Source of the DNA: Puffinus mauretanicus
Taxonomy: Eukaryota > Chordata > Aves > Procellariiformes > Procellariidae
Direction: 5' to 3'
DNA length: 64,000 bases
NCBI GenBank assembly: GCA_023333565.1
Contig: JAJKFH010001865.1
Coordinates: forward strand, 5,394,001 to 5,458,000
Part shown: in pieces, positions 22,377 through 35,100 of the stretch
Numbering within the stretch: the stretch's first letter is position 1
Layout of the letters: each line of letters opens with the position of its first letter
Notes under the pieces: model-generated
Seen by the model: the letters and a program-made list of their open reading frames with translations, nothing else
What the model was told of the DNA's origin: nothing
Databases searched by the model: none
Translations under genes and position numbers: made by a program

Positions 22377-25300
22377 CGCGCGAGGCCGGGGGTGCCGCCG
22401 TCTCGGCCTCCCCCCTGCAGCCGCCTCCCGCCCGCCCGGCTCTGGGTAGCGCTTCCCCGGGCGAGTTGGCGTGCTGCATTCCTGCACCTTCGGAGGCTGC
22501 CGATTCCTCTTCCCTTCCGGCTCTCCTAATTGCTTTTGTTGTAGGTGCGAAGAGGGTTTCTTGCTTTTTTTTTTTTTTCCCTTTTTTCCTCCTTCCTCCT
22601 TCCTTCCCCCTCGTCTGCTTTGTGGTGGGGGAGGGAGCAGCTAGACACCCTGACTGGAGAACGAATTGGTCTGCATGTTTTCGTGCTGACAACCCTGTTA
22701 AATAAAAATAATTAAAAAATCACAGCTCAAGTTCTCTGAACAGTGCTGTTTAAGGCAATGATTACACAATGACGAGGTTGTGTACGGCCCGGGTTTATTA
22801 TGGTTAGCTGTTACCACGTAGTAGTAGTAGCAGCGATAATAGGATGGAGGAGGGAGGAAACGGTATTCTCACCCATCCCTAAAGTGCAAGCCCATGGGAG
22901 GCTTGGTTGGGCATTTGCAGGGATTCCTGGCTGTGCTGCTTCATCTCCTGACTGCACAGTATCTTGTTGCACCATTCTAGCACTGGCTATAGAGTTGGCA
23001 GAACTGTATAGTGAAATGTAACCTGCGTGTAATAGTATTTCTAGCATCTTCTCAATGTGTTGGATTTGGAAGAGAAGCAGCTGGTTTTGTATGTATATGC
23101 CAAATTTCATAACCACAGAGGGAGGGAACGGGCATTCGCACATGCATAAATGATGAGATTTTATCACTGCATAGAGTGTTAAAGTTGGGTGAAGGCTCTT
23201 ACATGTACAATCCCCCTCTTTTTATGAGATACTCCATTTAGCAAAGAGAGACATGCACAAACCCTGGTACGGTGAATGTGTTTTTGAGGGGCTTTGAAGG
23301 CAAGTTGAGTACATGTCTGGTATAGCCGCTTATTTGGACTGGAAGGGTGAATTGGGGGGAAAAAAACATCTTGAAGTTTTATGGATGAAGGTGGGGAAGA
23401 ATAGAGGAGAGAAACCTTCTAACCAATACTGAGCTTGTGATTATCACCTTGGTGAGAATAGAGAAGGGTGGTTACGTGGCTAGCAGGTATTCGTAGCTAA
23501 CCTCGTGTCTGTGTTCCTGGGAAGTAAAGGTGCCTGAAGAGGATGTTTTGGAAGGATGGGAGTTCTGATTAATTACACTTTTATAGTGAAATGCTTTTCC
23601 TTAATCAAGAAAGTAAGCTGTTACAGTGAAGTTGACTGCAGTTTTATGTCAATGTTTACTTGGCCTAAGACCGACCTGTGGAGATGAGTGGTTGCAAGCT
23701 TTGTAGTATTCTGACCCTACAGTAGCTGTTTTTATTGTACAATTCGCTCAGTTTTTAGTGGTTGGATTTGCCATGGTTCTTCTCACTTGGCTGTTTTTTC
23801 ATTTGATTCCCCTGGACACATGTTGCTGTGAACAGAGATGTTTTTCGGTAGGGAACAGAGTAGTGTGAGGAGCACTTGTGTGCTGCGTTCTTGGATAAAA
23901 GAGGGAGATTATAGTAAAATATACATAAACGTGTTATCTTGCTCCTTCAGGCATTGTCAGTCTATAAGAAGCTATATACCCTGTAATTTCCTTCATCTTA
24001 TTCTCTGCAGGTTAATATGCGGATGGTGCAAGTGGGGAAGCCGTATCTTTTAGGTATTTTGTGGCTAGTCATTTTCTAATTCCTGTGTTGTTGAGGCTGA
24101 TGCAGCATAGCTTTTGCATGATGGCAGATGTTTCTCTGTTGTAACGGAATGGGTTAAAGGATATCTTGCTAGGCCATGCGGCTTTATACTGCTGGAATGC
24201 TAATCTGAAGACCTGAGTATATCGCCCACTCTGCTGTTTGCTTGATGTGTGGCCCTTGCTTACAGATTTCTCCTTTTGCAAAATGCCAGTCATCTCATTT
24301 GTGTCCTTGGCTAAACTTCTTGAAATCCACAGAGACAAAACACTTTGAGTTTAGTCATTTCTTCAGAATATTGTAATCTTTTTATGAGGAAGCCTGCATT
24401 TATTACCATGTCTCTCATGATTTGGAGTGAAAACATAGGCAGTTACTCTTACAGAATACATTTTAAGGTTGTTTTTACTGGATTAGTAGCAAACCCTTCA
24501 ATAGCCTATCATGAAACTGGGCCAGAAAAGCTTTAAATGAAATTTCAAGTTTGGTTGGCTGTTCACAGAAAGTGGTAATAAAAAATAGCTACTAATATAG
24601 TCAATGTAAATAGATTGGAATGATGAAGAGGTCATCGTATTAACCCCATGACACTCTCCAGGGATCTTGCGAACATGGAGATATGTGGAACACCTTTGTT
24701 AAAACTTCTACCTGAGCGTTATTATATAGTGGTTTTAACACAACCTTTTAAATTTTTAATGTAAACAAACGGGAAAATACTCTGTATTCTGCATCATAAA
24801 ACAATGGACTAAAAATAAAGAGAATGAGTTGGAAGAATAATGGTTTTGACAAGAAAATTGTCAGTGCCTTGAACAGAGGAATATGATAAATCTGCTGAAA
24901 TTATGTGGGGAATGATTGTACATGCTACTTAAACTGAAGATCTTACAAAAAATTGGAGGCTTTATATGCCACAGAATATGGGAAAAATAAATTTTCAGAC
25001 CTTTTTGTCAATTTTTTGGTTTTTTGCTGATCTGTTATTTCTTTCCTTAAAAAACCACAACTGAATTATTAGAATAATGAATATGGGAAAGTTGCACTCT
25101 AATGCTGTATATGTAGTTGTAACTAAAGGTGACAGTACGCTCTTTAGGAGATAGTTCTCAGTCTTGCACCACCCCAGATAACGTGTTCTTGTCTAAATAT
25201 GTGTTTCATACTGTTGTAGAAGACAATATTATCTGCTGAGTCTATGCATAATTAATGTTCTAGGTATATTTGCAAGCTTAATTTTTTTTGAAATTTAGTA

Positions 25301-27811
25301 TTAAAGTTGGTAAATATGCTGGAAGCATTTGTTCAGAAAAACTCACAATGCTCTCGTGGAAAAGGAAAGCTCATTTGGCACTCACCAAAGTAAGATTTAG
25401 GAACTGAGACCAAACAGGCACAAATACATCTGAATCAAAAGTTAGAACTCAATATTATGCTTCCCTTTCCATTGCTCAGCTGCCATTCTTCTGCTGGTTG
25501 TTCATTAGGGCACACACCTGGGCTTCAACTTGACTAGCATAATGCCTGTGTGAAAGCATCGCATTATGTTTGCTACCTTTCTAGGCTGGAATAGACAGTG
25601 CTTTTTAATGAGTCTTTATGTCTTTGTCTAGGTAAACCATAATGTAATCTGATTTAGATGAGAGCTGCAGCCATAATATAAGGTAACAGAAAATATTTTT
25701 CCGTAGTTAGAGAAAGCAAACGAACAATGCCTCCTCCCTGCTTTCCCCCTTAGACTTCCATGTAGAATGATGTCAAAGGTACAATGCAAAAAGTAAAAGG
25801 AGGCCACCCTGCTTCCCAAAAGGCAAGAACCATTTCCCCTTCTTTCCCCTTCTACTTTTGCAAGACAGTTTTAAGCTGACTTTTAGTTCCAAGAACTGTT
25901 TTAAATTGCTCTCTGTGCTTTATTATACTTCATGGAAACTCTGGATATATACTATTGTTTAACTCTGAATTTCAGTCCACACTTGATTCCACTGACCCTA
26001 GCCTAATCGGAAAGATGTATAGAAAGCATTGATACCTCAGACAGAAACCTTTGCTTTATCTGATGATTCACTGTAAGTTGTGAGATATGCTGTGATTATG
26101 ATACATCAGCATATTATAAGTCATAATTTGTGTTTTAATTTGCTTGGCATCTGCTGGTTTTGATGGCAACCATATGAGAGTCTAAATAGTCTTCTGAATT
26201 ACAGGAAGATAGTGGAAAGAAAACTGAATAAGGTTATATAAATGTGTTATGGGAAAAGTGTTGGAAAAGTGCACTAACCTTTAAGGGACAACAAACAGAC
26301 TTAATTAAATTTTGTACACTGTTGATAGTTTGTTTTCAAAGGGGCAGAAGATAATTTTCTGATGTCAGCTGTTTTTCAGATATCCACAAGGAAGTTTTGG
26401 TTATGTAATTTTCCCTTGCCACAGTGGTTAAAAAAAAATAAAAATCAATGTGAAGCTTGTTCCATGCAATTTTCAAATGCATTCTGTAACATTTGATCTT
26501 CAAAAAATTACATTGGGAAGATGCCCTTGCAGTGGAAGTGGAAGCATTCTGTTCACTCTCCCCGCCCCCTTTTATGATCAAATGATTTTTTTTTTTTTTT
26601 TAATTTCTTAGTAGCACAGATAACTCGGAGAGCATTTCACAAGTCGTCTTGCCAGAAACAGAACGATGGCAAGAACAGAACTTGTCTTGGGAAAATACAA
26701 AACTGTTTTATAACAGTGCAAGGTGGTAGTGTACATATTGATGAAATAGATGCATTGTTGTGAGGTTGGGATTCCTGAATTCCTCAGTGTCTCTGTCAGC
26801 AGATGCCCCAGTCTTTTAAATGCATATAAAAATATAGTAACTCTGCTGGGTCCAGGGCACTTGCTTCAGATTTGTAGAGGTCATTCCTGGAATAAAAATT
26901 TTCCTTGCCCTGCCTTCCCTCATAACTTTGTGGCAGGTTATATCATTGGTTATACAAAAAGAAATAGATGAGGAACATGGATGAAGCTGTTTCCTTTCTC
27001 CTAAGAATTAGTTTTGCCAAAACTAGGTGTTTGTAAATATGTTTTTGTTTTAAGCTATTTGATGTTTCTAGTTTGTAAAAGATTGAAGAAGCATAAGGGC
27101 ACAAGAACTAGAAAAAACTATTTGTGATTAATTGTGCGACTTCTCATGTTTGATGTCGACATACTTGAAGTGAATATTATTGGAACTATCAAATTCGGTT
27201 TACATGCTTTTCTTCTGTGTTAAAGATGAATTTGATAAATGTACTTACCAGTCTCCCACCTTGATTGAATTGTCATAGTAAGTTTTACCTGGTGGCACAT
27301 CTATCTCAAAGTATGAAGAGTTAATTTTGAATCTTTAGTGTTTCAATCAGAGAAAAGCTGATGCATGTGAATGGCACCCAAAGTACAGGCAGCCCCAACA
27401 GAATACTTCTGCAAGTGAAACATTTTATGAATATTTGTATGTGCGAAAACAAGTTATCATTGGTCCTAGTCCCATCCCCCTTGTTGCACGTTGATGATAT
27501 TTTCTTAATAAAGGCTACAGATCCATGTTCTGTAACATTGAATTTGAAGGTAGACATGCTAGCTTAATTCAGTAAGACAATCTTTTCATGATAAACTCTT
27601 TGGTGTGTTTATTATGTATGTACATATTCAACTACAGTGTATGATGTAACAGGCACACAGGGAAAGCAAGCATGAGCTGTACTAGGGAAGAAAGGTTTTT
27701 TTCCAAATGGGAACCCAGAAAATGTGTTTTTGAGGAAAAAAAAAAAAATATTACTTGTATTGGATAGTGCAATAGATGTAATTTTCAATGGGGTAATTTT
27801 CAAATGGAAAA

Positions 27812-27880
27812 TGTGGGGGAGGAGGTTGTTTGGTTTGTGGGGTGTTTTTTTTTGTTGTGTGTTTTTTTTTGTGTGTGGGG
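27812..27880 (+). repeat. G/T-rich low-complexity tract
   Basis: The plus strand is almost free of C here, made of T-runs of 9-10 separated by TGTGTG and GGGG words. Similar tracts lie near 39840-39906 and at 44676-44775. They look like low-complexity expansions, not a transposon tail. Confidence 0.7.
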
Positions 27881-30800
27881 AGAAGAAAGAAGAAAAATGT
27901 AAGGAACTTCTCTGTCCTCTCCAGTGGACAGGAGTTTGAAAGTATGTTTGTAATCTGTTCTTAAAGAACACTCTCTAAGACCTAGTTCCATAGATTACAA
28001 TAATCCTGAAGTAGCAGATTCTTAGCAAACTTTAATTTATTCTTTATTCCTTAAACTCTGTAAGGTGCAATAGTTAATGATTAGTAGAGGATAAGAAACT
28101 TGGGCTTACAGTTAGTGAAACAACGCTTCCTTTTCTTTTGAGTGCCATTCCCACAAATAGACTTCTTGTTTGAAAATGCATTATAAACTGGTTTTGGCAC
28201 CAGGGCTACTACAAGTTATACATTTGGAGCATTTAACATTCTTAAATGCTTCCGTAGTTTATACTCCATTAACCAAGGACAGTAACCTGTGAAGATTTGC
28301 TATAGCATTTAGAATATAATGTTTTGCTTCCAATTAAAACTGGAGCTAAGAGAGAGTATTTCTGACCCACAGAAGTCTCCTGACCTAATTCTGCCAGTTA
28401 GGGAATTCCAATCTTAAACTGTAGTGCTGTAGGATAGAATCAGCCTTCATACTTTGCCTTGCCCAAAATATGCAGCACGTTTCTCAAATGCATGGCTAGT
28501 AGCCTGTCAACAGGACTGTAATTGTTTTATTGATGTAGGCAGGAGCAAGGAGCTGAACAGCTCATGAAGTAACCCAGCTCTGTTAGTGATGACCCAGAAG
28601 TCACTGTCAGCATTAACCATTAAAGTGCCTTCCAGTATGGTAATTTTTTTAACTATTCTAAACTTCTGACTTTTTCATTAGCTGGCATTTCATAGTGACT
28701 TTGTACTCTCATCTTTTTTCTCATTAAAAATTAGCAAATATTGTTGCAATGCAATAAAGAAAGAATTAAAACAAAAAAAGCTTATCTGTTTTTACCAATG
28801 CACTGAATTGCATTCCACTACAGTTTTACAGTGCAAAATCCAGGAAAACATAGATTATTCTTTACTGGTTTGAGGCCTAATTTGTTTCTTTTCCATTGTG
28901 CTATTGTGCGAGTTTGGAAAACATCCCATTTTTTGTGATTGTGCTGCTACTCCTGCCAAAAAATTTCCTCCCTCCACTGGATCACAGTGGATATAGATTT
29001 CCACTGATTTCAGCAGGACTTTGTACAGGTATAAGGGTTGATGTGGGAGGATGTCAGTGTTGGCACAGTGCTCTGTGTAGCTGCTTCTGTAACGTACACA
29101 AAGATCTAGAGTAGGCCAGCCTTCCCCTTACACTGGCATTTGAAAATGTGACTAACACACAGGCTTGCAGTCAGGGGTGCTTGATTTGGTATCAAACTCT
29201 GACTCAGTGTGATCTCATATAACCTCCAGATGGCCTGGCTTGCAGAGAGGCTAAAAACAGTCAGATCCTACTCCTTTAGCTGTATAGAATAAATAAGGCA
29301 AATGGCAGTAGTGGTATTTATTTATTTTAATACGCATCAATCTCCATGTCAGATTCTTCAGCTAATGTTTCAACTTTCCGGTCACTTTCCTCTGGACAGC
29401 ATTTACAATAAGTATTTCAGCACACACAGAGGATCTTATGAATGAACTGTCAATTTCCCACAGAACTGGGAAAAATCAATATGCCTCTTCCAGCCCTTGA
29501 AAATCCCTCTGCTCCTAGTAAAGGCTCTGTTACATCAAATAATATTGAAGATCATTTCAAGCAAAGTTCCTGAAGTGTAGTGATGGAAGATTTTTTTTTT
29601 CGTCTTTTTGCAACAAGGCAAATACATATTATGAAAACAGTTTGTATACCTATTCTGTACCTGTTGCCATCTGGTTTTCTCAACAGTAAAACTTCTATGG
29701 AAAAATCAAAGACTTGTAGGAACTTCTGTCTAAATATGTTCTCTTTCTCCTCAATAGGCAAGTAAAATTATTTCTAAAAGTGTTTGGTACTTCTTTGTAG
29801 TATAGTATTCAAAGAAAGAATTAAAAGTAGACTAGATGCCTTTAGATATATGAAATATTTGGGGTTCATAGAGGCTTCTGTCTTGTTTTCCTGAATATAG
29901 TGTTAATTAATTAAAACCTGAATATGTCTACTGTCATATCTCTAGTAAGCCTCTGTTACAGGATAATGCGTATGATATAAATGAGACTGCAAGGATGCTT
30001 GCAATAATTCAGCCTACTGGGTGTTTCCTAGCGTTAGTAGCTTACATTTAATGAGAGTCCAGCTTAATTTACTTTGATTTAGGGACAAATCTTCCATGAC
30101 GCGGAACATTATTTTATGTCAAGATTTTCTTTCTCTGTGTCAAGAGGGCAGACTCTCAACCGAGCTCTGATGCCCCAAGCAAAGATGCAGTGGCACTGTG
30201 GGAGGGGTGTCACCCCTAGCAGATCCACCTGGTATCTGTCATTTTGTCAGAGCCTGCATCACAGGTTCTCCCTGTTGGGACACCTTTGCTTTATGTACCC
30301 ATGCGCAGGGCGTATATTTACCTTTCTGAGGCTAGGTTCTCTGTGCTTCCCTCACTGAATTGCATTTCTTCTGCTGCATTCTGTTTTCTAACCAGCTGTG
30401 ATTAAGAAGAGCTTGAAGGGCATTCCCTCTATGTGGTGCAAGTGGTTTATATATAAAAGCAGAGACACTGAGGGGAAAAAAGTTCACAGATAATGTATGG
30501 CAAAGGTTTTGTTGCTTCATGCCATGCTTCAATTAACCGTGTCACCTTGTGGAAGAATTCTCTCTTAAGTTTGCCTTTGCAATGCCATGTAACTAGAGTG
30601 TTTCAGGCTGGAGAACAGAATTTGGAAAAGGTGACAATTCAAAACATTGGGGCCTACCAGCTAACGAGGAAGAGGGTTGGCAAGTATCCTGGGCCACTCT
30701 CAGCTGGGAGTATGCTGGAGTGTTATACTATGCACAAAGCAAGGGTTTCAGATTTTTTCCTTTTAATTTTTGCCACTGAAATATAAAACCAGAAGGGTTC

Positions 30801-32070
30801 CCTTTTCCAAGTGGATAAAAGATAGCATTTCGTAGAAGTTGTCTTCCTGACTGCCAGTTTACGTAGCTATATGTCTGAAGGAATAAGTGTGAATTCAGTC
30901 AGTCCAACAATAATTAAATAATTAAATATATAATTAAAATAATTAAAAGAGGAAAAATCTTTAAAATTAGAAGCCCTCTTTTCCAAAGAGTTATGTAATT
31001 CATTTCTAGTTGAAAATTCAGCCGTATGACTTATGTGAAGGCTATAAAGATATGTATATATAAATATAAAATATGTATGATTGCAGTTAATAAATAACTA
31101 AGATCTAGTTTTTAATCAATATTACTTGATATCACAAACATCCTCTTGTTTCTTTCTCTTTCTGTGGGCATCCAGGGGGATGTGCAGTCTTGCTGCTTTC
31201 CTAATAGTCTAACTCAATTTTTTTTTTCCTCTCTGAATGACTGAGAGGACCTGTTTCCATAGCAGGGCCACTTCCTGCCTTGGTTATGGAAGTGGTTTCA
31301 TGACTGGTTTTGGTGTGCTGCCTTGCAAATTCTGGTGTCAAAATGAGAGCAGGGGGCTGCAAATGGCTGAGGCTGGCACAAGGCTGCAGAACCAAATGTG
31401 TCACAACAGCTTCAGTGGACTGATAGCAGTCAGTTACCAGATCTGACTGAGAGCTCTCTCATCTGGGTCAATTCCTATTGACTTGCTGTTCGGCTGCAAG
31501 AATGAAGTGTGGGAAGAGGGTAGGACCATCTCCTCCTTTGCCTGTATAGATCAACTTAAAGTGATTGTACAAGCATGGCCTGTTTCAACTCTAGGTAAAG
31601 TGGTTTTGGACTGTGGAGTACACAGAGGCATCAGACATGATGCTGTGTTAATAATTAGCTCAATCTGGTGAGGACTATTATGTAGACATATGTGCTACTT
31701 GGGATGCTTCTCCAGTGCGCTTTGATCTTCTCTATTTTAGTAAGATCTGTGGTTGTTACCTAATTGCTCAGTGACGTTGGAGAAAGAAAGAGCAGTGATA
31801 GTCTACCAAGTTTATTGTAATGTGAACTTAATTTGAACTTAAGTGGACAGCTCCATCATCTACCTGTCTGTTTTTTTTTCCTTCCTACAAATGTTATTCC
31901 AAACACCATGCCACTCTCTGTAATGAGGTACTTCATTGGAGTGGCCTACTGGAAGGGGTGGCAAATGATCTCTGAAGAGTGTTTGTCATGATTATCCATT
32001 CCCAAGTAGTATCCTTTTTGATGGCTTTGTTGCAAGCAAAGGTCAGTATGCATTTAATGTTGGAAATACA

Positions 32071-32122
32071 TTTATATATTTTATATATATACACACACAT
32101 TTGTAGTTTATGTATATATATA
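32071..32122. repeat. AT/AC-rich dinucleotide repeat
   Basis: TATATATA and ACACACAC words alternate, interrupted by TTGTAGTTTATG. Similar compound repeats occur at 61348-61410 and 63874-63902. These are ordinary microsatellites. Confidence 0.7.
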
Positions 32123-35100
32123 GGTAGAATAATGCTGTTTTTAAAAAAAAAAATTAATTCCTGACTTGCTAGAGCAGAAGTTCATTGACTTACGTGCCTA
32201 AAAGCAGGACTTGAAGAGACTGGAAACGATTTAACTGCTGTTACATGGAAAGAAGGCCTTTTTGCACTGATCTTCCTCTGGCAGTATTCCACTGTTCTGC
32301 TGCTGCTGGGAGCTCTGGCATGGTCACCAGTAGTGTTCTCACTTCAGCTACTTGGGGCTGGGTGTGGTTTAAAAACATTGCTTTCTTTTATATGTAAGCA
32401 GTCTCCTTCCTCTTACAAGATGTCCTGTTATTTTGAAGATAGGCAAAACCACTGCCTGTGTAGTCTAAAGGTTTGTAGTGCCATCTGAATCAATGTTTTA
32501 TTCTGCAAGATCTTTTCCATGCAAGTAACTAGTGTGTTTGACTCAAGAACACAAGCCAATTACATTTTTACATGGTTTACATCCTTGTTGGCCCCTGCTC
32601 TTCTTCATTTTTCCTAAACCACTCTTATACCTGTGGGAGAGGAAGTAGCTCCTGAGCAGATGCAGTTAATAGCTTTGCATAGTAAAGATGACCAGTACCA
32701 GTCTTGATGAGACTGATACTGAAAGGTTCTTGCCGCTGTAGCAGGTGAATGAGTTGCTTCCATGTGGCCATTTCTGTCTTCTGTTGGAGGTACTCTCCTA
32801 TGTCCCATAGATTCATGACCTTATCAGCTGTTCTGCAGAGCTGCTAACCTCTGACAGAGGCAAAAGGACAGCTGTGGGCAACTAGCTTTTGCCTTCAACT
32901 TCCCCATCCCAGAATTTTGTGCGTGGGTGGGATTTCCAGTGAACTTGCTATCATCCAGTATTTCATATATTTTAAATCTCATGTCTAATAAATGACAGTG
33001 ATGATATACTCAACTCCACTGTTATTTGTGGCTTTCTTGTCAATAGCAGCTGATTACTGCCTGGATAAATTACCATGCCTCTTGTAAATATCTGATTCTT
33101 GTTGGTTTTGCCCTTCTTTCAGTTTGTGCTCTACTCCAGCTTGCGGAGGCTGTTCTCTCTGTTCCATTCTCCAAGTTAGCCCTTTTTGTGTCTTGCTATG
33201 TGTTTGTGCCTGTTCTTACTCCTGTCACCTGGGATTGAAGGCTCAGCTGGGTTCTGTGCTCTTAGCCCACAAGAGCCCCTGCGTGGTCACTGCCATGCTC
33301 TGAGAGGGCTTTCTACAGGGGCAGTTTGCTGGCTCTGTTACTGGAGTCCAGCCACCAGTCCACAGGAAAGTGGGAAGGAGAAGTAAAAAAAAAACAGTAC
33401 TGGCTTTTTTTGTACCATTTTATAAGGCACTTGTTCCTACTTGAGAAACAACTTTTTTCCATAAACATGTGCCTTTTTTCAGCAAGCAAGCATCTCCTTT
33501 TAAAACAGCAAGCCTCAGTGTTGGTGCAAGACCTCCCAAATAACACCTGCAGAGATAATCCTTCTTTAGTTGATGTGTCAAACTATAAGGCTGGTGACTA
33601 TCAAAACTGTACATACAACTCTGGCTCTGATGTAAAGAATTTCACATTTTAGCTTCATAAACAATTGCTGCAGGACTGAGCCATGCAGAATCAGGTGAGG
33701 TGGAATGGATGGGGCTATGGTAGAGACTGGCATGGTCAGCAAAGATTTGAGGGATGTGCTGTGTCTCCTCTTTGAACCACGTGGAAGGCTTGTTGCTCTT
33801 GAAGCGCAGGGTCTTAGTGATGTTACTTGAGGCTGGAGAACAGGACTGAAATTAAAAGAGGCTGCTGGTTGTTGCTGCTGCTGTACTAATTAGAAGCATA
33901 CTGTAAAGTCCGAAGTATTTTGAGAGTTGGTGGGACTCCTTTTTTGTATCTTTGGAGACCTATCAGAACTTCGTGAGTACTGCTATTTGTTTAAATCTCC
34001 TTAGTGTACTGGGGTCAGATTTTCATTTACTCTGAAAGGCTACCTTGTTCCAATCTGCCATTGTAACGTGTCCTTGAAATGACTGCAGATGACATTTATA
34101 GAGCAAGGTAGAACAATTTTGGTGTAGCTGTGTTGTCAAAATTGTTCATGGATTAGACTCCTACCCTGAGGAGTTTGAAGGCCTTTATAAGTTGGAAGGA
34201 TGGACTTTCTCTGTGTTGTGGGGTGGGATTGGAATTCTGTATAAAAAGTGGAGAAAAGAGAAACCTGTAGCTTTTCACAGAAGGAGCAGGAGTGGAATAC
34301 ACCACTTGTTCATAAAGCAGAAGGTATTTAACTTTGAGAATGTAATCTTCTAAAAGTGAGAAGGTATTCATATTTTGGCTGAATAAAACCTGCCTTGTTT
34401 TCAATTCCATCTCCATGTTGCCTTCTGGGTAGATATTTGTCTGCAGTTATTGTTATTTAAGTGCCACTTTGGGAGCTCTCTTGCCATTATTTCACTCTGT
34501 TTTTTAATAGAACTTTACTCTGGTTTAAAAACTCTCTAGCTTGAAAAAAACAAACACAAAAAGGCAAACCAAAATAAACATGTACATAAAGACGTTTCAG
34601 AATTCACAGAAAACAAACTGTGGATCAATTATTAAGTGCCTTCCCTCTCCCTCATCCGCTTCCTGATATAGTATTAATTTTGAATGAGCCCCCTGCGTAG
34701 CTTGCCTTCATCCACTTAGGGTATAGGGCACAAAGGCTTTCAGCACCGTAAATGCTTGGGCGCTTGTTACAGGCCTCTGCATAAGAGCAGCTCCTGTTGC
34801 CTTCAATGGGAATCACTTGGTGGCAGCTGCATAATTGGTTTTCAAGCAATGTCTTTAAAAAAAAAAAAAAAAATAGAGGAGGGGAGGTGGGAAAGCCCAA
34901 AAAGGTCCCCCAAACAAAACACTGAAAAGACTTTCAAAAGAGCTAGAGCAATTACTTCAGTTGCCTAAGTAGCTAAGAGCTGACAAAAAGGGTGATACAC
35001 TAGTCTAACCAAAAAACTCTGGCAGAGAACAGTGGAGCCTATCAGGCAGTGTTTCTGCTAGTTTGTGGCTCAGAGTAAGCATCCTGTCTGACCATTTTGA

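Larger units (their letters stand above)
20800..22530. promoter_or_regulatory. TSPAN5: CpG island covering the TSPAN5 promoter, 5' UTR and exon 1
   Basis: CpG density and GC content rise sharply from about 20800, peak at 21200-21960 and fall after about 22530. The island surrounds the TSPAN5 start codon at 22067. Inside it, long frames stay open on both strands because stop codons are rare in GC-rich DNA. They do not match any protein family I know and should not be read as genes. The island may also drive divergent antisense transcription, as CpG promoters often do, but no minus-strand exon is evident. Confidence 0.9.

Noticed and set aside
22081..22692. 203-codon minus-strand frame across TSPAN5 exon 1
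   Set aside because: It is antisense to a real exon and its donor site, and is a low-complexity Pro/Lys/Ala-rich frame in the CpG island.
29224..29235. CCTCCAGATGGC, a CTCF-like word
   Set aside because: The third base of the core is off and the surroundings are AT-rich. Weaker than the site at 13378.
34739..34747. TTCAGCACC, left half of a REST/NRSF site
   Set aside because: The right half (GGACAGCGCC-like) is missing at the canonical spacing. A half-site is expected by chance.
34857..34873. A-run that could be the tail of a processed pseudogene
   Set aside because: No coding-like sequence precedes it on the plus strand, and no target-site duplication was seen.
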